A stretch of DNA of 64,000 nucleotides, taken from assembly GCF_017357385.1 (NCBI RefSeq), contig NZ_CP071633.1, positions 62,001 to 126,000 of the forward strand, in the 5' to 3' direction. Made by a program: the position numbers and the translations under genes. Origin of the DNA: Rhizobium sp. NZLR1 (GTDB lineage: Bacteria > Pseudomonadota > Alphaproteobacteria > Rhizobiales > Rhizobiaceae). Of the stretch, positions 60,323 to 64,000 are shown piece after piece; the first letter of the stretch is position 1; each line of letters begins with the position of its first letter. A model generated the notes under the pieces. The model worked only from the letters and a program-made list of their open reading frames with translations. It searched no databases and was not told where the DNA came from.

Positions 60323-61158
60323 ACCGCGCCATGGATATCGCCTATTTCACCAAGACGCTGGAGGGCCTGCCGCTTGAAAGGGCGGCGGAGACCACAGCCG
60401 GTCTGGGCTTCGACTGTGCCGATCTTCTCATTCGCGACGGCCACGCCGTTTCCCCTGACAGGCCGGAAGAGATTGCCAGGGCCGCAAGGCTGTTTGCCGC
60501 GGCCGGCCTGCGCATCCCGATGGCGACCATCGACTCCACGCGGCCGGACGATGCAGCAGCCCGGCTTCTCGGTTGCTGCGGTGAGGCCGGCATCAGGCAG
60601 GTCCGGCTCGGCTTCTGGCGTTACGACCCGTCGCGACACTGGCAGGTCCAGGTCGATGAGGCGCGGCGCGACCTCGACGGTTTCGAGCGCCTGGCCGAAC
60701 GCTTCGGCATCACGCTGACCATCCAGCTTCACGGCGGGACCCTGCACAGCTCGGGCGCGCTGGCGGTGCACTTGCTGGCCGGGCGCGATCCCCTCAGGAT
60801 CGGCGCCTATCCCGATCCGGCCAATCAGATCATTCGCGAGGGAAGCGAGGATTGGCGTCTGACCCTGGACCTTCTCGCGTCCTGGTTCTGCTACATGGGC
60901 GTCAAGAATTGCGGCTGGTTTCCCGGCGCTTACGGAGCGCACGGCCAGCGTGCCTGGCATTCGGACTGGTATGGTCTCGACGAAGGCATGGTGCCCTGGA
61001 ACGACATCGTCCCGCATCTGGTGGCCACCGGCTTTGCCGGCGTGCTGTCGATGCATTCCCAATACCGGGTTCCCCGGGGAACAGGCGCTCGACAAGGCCC
61101 GCGCCGATCTTGCCCATCTCAGGCGCCTGGTCGCCGCAGCGAAAGAGTAGAACCATGA
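60319..61158 (+). CDS. Sugar phosphate isomerase/epimerase (AP endonuclease-2 superfamily), C-terminal frameshift
   Basis: A TIM-barrel protein starting MNRAMDIAYFTKTLEGLPLERAA, with conserved TIQLHGG near residue 137 and a final GFAGVLSMHSQY typical of the xylose-isomerase-like family. After 61071 the frame becomes atypical, while another frame resumes FPGEQALDKARADLAHLRRL and stops at 61150, just before the next gene. One base gained or two lost near 61071 would explain this. The catalytic core is intact, so activity may survive with an altered last ~27 residues. It overlaps the GH39 stop and probably isomerises a monosaccharide freed in the pathway. Confidence 0.75.
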   Translation: MNRAMDIAYFTKTLEGLPLERAAETTAGLGFDCADLLIRDGHAVSPDRPEEIARAARLFAAAGLRIPMATIDSTRPDDAAARLLGCCGEAGIRQVRLGFWRYDPSRHWQVQVDEARRDLDGFERLAERFGITLTIQLHGGTLHSSGALAVHLLAGRDPLRIGAYPDPANQIIREGSEDWRLTLDLLASWFCYMGVKNCGWFPGAYGAHGQRAWHSDWYGLDEGMVPWNDIVPHLVATGFAGVLSMHSQYRVPRGTGARQGPRRSCPSQAPGRRSERVEP

Positions 61159-62171
61159 GTAAACAGGCTCCCGTTATCGCCGTCTTGCTGACCGAAAAGA
61201 CCCGCCGGATGATGCTGAACGATGCGGCGATTGCCCAGTTGAACGCCCTTGGCGAGGTGCGCTGGCCGACCGGCGCCGCAATCGACCCCGGCGATGTCGA
61301 CCACCTGTTGCACGGCGCTGTCGCCTGCCTCACCGGATGGGGCACGCCGCCCTTCGATCCCGCGGCGCGCCAGCGGCATCCGCAACTTGCCCTTGTCGCC
61401 CATTCGGCAGGCAGCGTCCGTACCCTCGTTCCCGCCCGTCTGTTCGACGATGGCCTTCGCGTCACCCATGCCGCCTCGAAAATTGCCGCTTCGGTTGCCG
61501 AGTTCGTGGTCGCCGAAGCGCTTCTGGCCATGCGCGGCATTCATCGGCTGCATCATCAGTTGCGCAACGGCGGCGAATGGCTCGACGTTCGCGCAGCCGT
61601 GCCGCAGAGATTGCTGGGCGCCAGAACGGTCGGCATCGTCGGCGCCGGATATGTCGGCCGGGCGGTCATGCGCCTGCTCATTCCATTCGGCTGCCGCGTG
61701 CTGGTCGTCGATCCCTTCCTCGACGACAGCGAGGCTGCTGCACTCGGTGTTTTCAGCGTCGGGCTGGACGATATGCTGGCTCGAAGTGATGTGATTTCCC
61801 TGCATGCGCCTGTCCTGCCCGAAACGCGCCGCATGATCGGCGCCCGCGAACTGGCGCTGCTGCGCCCCGGAGTGCTGTTCATCAATACGGCGCGCTCGCA
61901 GCTGGTCGACGAGGCGGCGCTGCTTGCCGAGATCCGGTCCGGCCGCATCGAGGCGGCATTGGACGTCTTCGACGACGAGCCGCTGCCTTGGGATAGCCCG
62001 TTCCGCGACCCCGGGCTCGCCAATGTCACCATTTCACCGCATGCCGCCGGCCACACCGAAGAGGCGCATCTCGCCCAGGGACAGGCCATGGTGGATGAGA
62101 TCGGCCGGCTGCTTCGCCGGGAGCCTCTCCGCCACGAGGTCACCCGCGTCATGCTCGACCGGATGGCATGA
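61155..62171 (+). CDS. D-2-hydroxyacid dehydrogenase family protein
   Basis: 338 residues from the ATG at 61155. The NAD-binding fold is TVGIVGAGYVGRAVMRLL near residue 158; catalytic Arg in FINTARSQLVDE near residue 240, Glu in FDDEPLPWDSP near 275 and His in TISPHAAGHTEEA near 295, all in the standard D-isomer dehydrogenase order. Its job is probably reduction of a keto acid or oxidation of a sugar acid in this catabolic unit. Ends in ATGA overlap with the enolase-superfamily gene. Confidence 0.86.
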   Translation: MSKQAPVIAVLLTEKTRRMMLNDAAIAQLNALGEVRWPTGAAIDPGDVDHLLHGAVACLTGWGTPPFDPAARQRHPQLALVAHSAGSVRTLVPARLFDDGLRVTHAASKIAASVAEFVVAEALLAMRGIHRLHHQLRNGGEWLDVRAAVPQRLLGARTVGIVGAGYVGRAVMRLLIPFGCRVLVVDPFLDDSEAAALGVFSVGLDDMLARSDVISLHAPVLPETRRMIGARELALLRPGVLFINTARSQLVDEAALLAEIRSGRIEAALDVFDDEPLPWDSPFRDPGLANVTISPHAAGHTEEAHLAQGQAMVDEIGRLLRREPLRHEVTRVMLDRMA

Positions 62172-63589
62172 TCGTGGACAAAGGCATTGGAGGTTCCGTG
62201 ACGGCGCCACGCATCAGGATCATCGAGATCGACGCCTTCGAGCGCGATATCAGGCTGCGCCTGCCGTTCCGCTTCGGCGCGGCCACCCTCGAAAAGGCGC
62301 CGCAGGCCTTCATCAGGGTCCGTGTCGAGGATGAAAAGGGACGAACCGCCATCGGCGGCGCCGCCGAAATGATGGTGCCGAAATGGTTCGACAAAAACCC
62401 GGTGCTGACGCCGGCTGAGAATGTCGATCAATTGCGCGCCTCGATCCGCGCCGCTGCCGCCGCGTCGCTCGAAGCGTCCGTGGCGACGACGTTGTTTACC
62501 GCCGCCCGCGTCAACGAGATCGAGACCATACGCCGTCTGCCTGGAAATCCCCTGGCTGCCGGTTTCGGTCCTTCGCTCATCGCCCGCGCCGCACTCGATG
62601 CCTATTGCCGTCTTGCCGGCATTTCTTTCTTCGATGCGGTGCGCCGCAACCTCATCGGCATTGGCGGTCATACGCTGCCCGGTGATATCGATGCGGGTAC
62701 CGTGTCGGCGACGCTGGCCGATCTTCGCCCTGCCGGCTCGATTTCGGCACGGCATACGATCGGGCTTGTCGACCCGATCACCGAGGGCGATATCGCCGAT
62801 CCCGTCGGTGACAGCTTGCCGCAGAGCCTGGAGGCGGTGGTTGCGCACTATGGCAACCGCTGGTTCAAGATCAAACTTTCGGGCGGGATCGATGCCGATC
62901 TCGACCGCCTGACGCGGATCGCCGCCGTGTTGGACCGTATGCCCGACTATCGGGTGACGTTCGACGGCAACGAACAGTTCGGCGCCGCCGAACAGCTCGC
63001 CGCCTTATTGGCGCGGATCGAGGCGACGCCCCGACTGGCGCGGCTGCGTGCGGCCATAACCTTTGTCGAACAGCCGTTCTCGCGTGCGATCACCATGGAA
63101 ACGCCGCTCGGCGATCTCGCGGCGCGATTGCCCTTCCTGATCGATGAGAGCGACGACGGCGACGGCGCCTTCGCCCGCGCCCGGGGGCTCGGTTATACCG
63201 GCGTCTCCTCCAAAACCTGCAAGGGCATCTATCGCTCGCTGATGAAGGCGATCCGCATCAGAACCGGAACCGGGCCGGGACTGTTCCTCTCCGGCGAGGA
63301 TCTGACCTGCCAGGCCGGGCTTGCCGTGCAGCAGGATCTGGCGCTGGTCTCGCTGCTTGGCCTCTCCCATGTCGAACGCAACGGTCATCACTATGTGGCC
63401 GGCATGCAGGGTGCGCCGCAGGCGGAGAAGGCGCGCTTTGCCGCGGCCCATCCCGATCTTTACGAGCAGGGAGCCACGGGGCCGCTCCTGTCGATCCGCG
63501 ACGGCCGGATCGCCATCGCTTCGCTCGGGACGATCGGCTATGCCAGCGGCGCCTTGCCCGATTTCGAAGCGATGAAGCCGCTCACATGA
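62168..63589 (+). CDS. Enolase-superfamily dehydratase/epimerase-like protein
   Basis: 473 residues. The barrel carries the KxK pair K234/K236 (WFKIKLSGG), then metal ligands D266 (VTFDGNE), E301 (TFVEQPF) and D326 (FLIDESDD), followed by SSKTCKG, matching the mandelate racemase/muconate-lactonising group. It has an N-terminal capping domain and is longer than the usual 370-400 residues. Probably dehydrates or epimerises a sugar acid produced by the preceding dehydrogenase. Substrate not predictable. ATGA overlap at both ends. Confidence 0.83.
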   Translation: MIVDKGIGGSVTAPRIRIIEIDAFERDIRLRLPFRFGAATLEKAPQAFIRVRVEDEKGRTAIGGAAEMMVPKWFDKNPVLTPAENVDQLRASIRAAAAASLEASVATTLFTAARVNEIETIRRLPGNPLAAGFGPSLIARAALDAYCRLAGISFFDAVRRNLIGIGGHTLPGDIDAGTVSATLADLRPAGSISARHTIGLVDPITEGDIADPVGDSLPQSLEAVVAHYGNRWFKIKLSGGIDADLDRLTRIAAVLDRMPDYRVTFDGNEQFGAAEQLAALLARIEATPRLARLRAAITFVEQPFSRAITMETPLGDLAARLPFLIDESDDGDGAFARARGLGYTGVSSKTCKGIYRSLMKAIRIRTGTGPGLFLSGEDLTCQAGLAVQQDLALVSLLGLSHVERNGHHYVAGMQGAPQAEKARFAAAHPDLYEQGATGPLLSIRDGRIAIASLGTIGYASGALPDFEAMKPLT

Positions 63590-63696
63590 CATCAACCGAT
63601 GTTCACACCGGCCGATCGATCATCGGTCTCTATCCGGCGACCCAGCCCTGCAACATCGAGGATTTCGCCGCCTGGCGCGCCACGCACGGCCGCTAA
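63586..63696 (+). CDS. 36-aa ORF, possible 5' remnant of a lost operon gene
   Basis: ATG at 63586 overlaps the previous stop (ATGA) as throughout this operon, and the frame runs 36 codons to TAA (63694-63696). The product, MTSTDVHTGRSIIGLYPATQ..., starts like a longer protein and stops abruptly, and the next gene is on the other strand. I read it as the beginning of a gene whose remainder was deleted, or as a genuine micro-protein. No family recognised. Confidence 0.4.
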   Translation: MTSTDVHTGRSIIGLYPATQPCNIEDFAAWRATHGR

Positions 63697-63733
63697 ATGC
63701 AGATGATTCCAGGCCGGATCGAGTGACGTTCGA

Positions 63734-64000
63734 TCAGCGAAAAACCGGGCTGTCTCTCCACAGGGTTCCAGCCATCAGCTCGGCATATCCGAGATTATAG
63801 ACGGCCCGCATGTAGTTTGTGTTGAACGGGTCGAGCATGGAATAGGGAACCTGCACGTCGATCGACGCGAGATGGAAACGCGCGCCTGTCAGTTTCGAAT
63901 AGTTATAGAGGGCCGTCAGCGCGCTTTGCGTCTGGGATTTGACGAAAATCGAGAAGGCTCTTGCGACCACGGATAGCGTCTTGTCGGGCGTCTTGGCAAA
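63734..64000 (-). CDS. Unidentified protein, C-terminal 88 residues (window edge)
   Basis: Minus-strand frame open to base 64000, encoding FAKTPDKTLSVVARAFSIFV... to WRDSPVFR and stop at 63734-63736. The segment LHYNYSK-like helix followed by ARFHLASIDVQVPYSMLDPF and NTNYMRAVYNLGYAELMAG recalls the C-terminus of patatin-like phospholipases in rhizobia, but this is only an impression. Composition and codon use are normal for the window. Confidence 0.45.
   Translation of the reverse strand, partial: FAKTPDKTLSVVARAFSIFVKSQTQSALTALYNYSKLTGARFHLASIDVQVPYSMLDPFNTNYMRAVYNLGYAELMAGTLWRDSPVFR

Noticed and set aside
1..64000. CRISPR arrays, tRNA or rRNA genes, prophage
   Set aside because: No regularly spaced direct repeats, tRNA-like cloverleaf, rRNA signature or phage structural gene was noticed on either strand.

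Overview
The window reads as accessory DNA of a fast-growing rhizobium (Rhizobium leguminosarum/etli type), more likely a large plasmid than core chromosome. The evidence is high GC with strong GC3 bias, a rhizobial-looking intergenic palindromic repeat at 9884-9979, and a gene content made almost entirely of ABC importers, each paired with its own catabolic enzymes and local regulator. No rRNA, tRNA, CRISPR array, replication gene or housekeeping gene was seen.

Layout. (1) 1-8290 is a sulfur/organosulfur scavenging region. It holds two tandem family-3 binding proteins (the first cut by the window edge), a decayed luciferase-like monooxygenase, a DsbA-like isomerase, an FMN reductase, four small uncharacterised ORFs around an RBBP9-like hydrolase, and tauABC on the minus strand. 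(2) 8504-9874 is a FAD/NAD(P)-binding protein. (3) 10122-21902 is a GntR regulator and a long operon: AA_synth protein, alpha/beta hydrolase, flavin reductase, luciferase-like monooxygenase, aldehyde dehydrogenase, NIPSNAP protein, a PotDBCA-type importer and a frameshifted succinate-semialdehyde-type dehydrogenase. A PhnD-like protein follows at 21945. Three copies of an ATGGTATACCAT-type operator lie before the regulator and the operon.

(4) 22760-28985 (minus) is a surface-glycan-like operon: gmhA-like SIS isomerase, glycosyltransferase, small membrane protein, unknown protein, GMC oxidoreductase. Its first gene is split by a complete group II intron (26551-28602). The intron EBS1 and EBS2 match the gmhA exon over 12 contiguous bases, yet an unexplained 129-bp segment (28603-28731) separates the exon from the canonical intron 5' end. 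Removing intron plus segment restores an exact 208-codon gmhA frame. (5) 29262-36892 is RidA, a second polyamine-type importer (minus), then a divergent MocR regulator and a DadA-like oxidase; direct repeats sit at the MocR promoter. (6) 36983-37593 is a ParDE-type toxin-antitoxin pair.

(7) 37617-45206 is a CUT1 sugar importer with a GH78 alpha-L-rhamnosidase and a divergent LacI regulator. (8) 45253-47018 is a DapA-family lyase and a divergent GntR regulator, followed by a truncated M24 peptidase and an AT-rich, apparently foreign methyltransferase gene (47563-48477). (9) 48745-63696 is a GH29 alpha-L-fucosidase and LacI regulator (minus), divergent from a ten-gene unit: dipeptide-type importer (five genes), IolB-like isomerase, GH39 glycosidase, sugar isomerase/epimerase, D-2-hydroxyacid dehydrogenase and enolase-superfamily enzyme. 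The enzymes lack signal peptides, so I infer that intact plant or microbial oligosaccharides are imported and broken down in the cytoplasm. The window ends inside an unidentified minus-strand gene.

Several genes are damaged: frameshifts near 2290, 2427, 2470, 21273 and 61071, and a truncation near 47520. Strong stem-loops recur between binding-protein genes and the next cistron in four importer operons.
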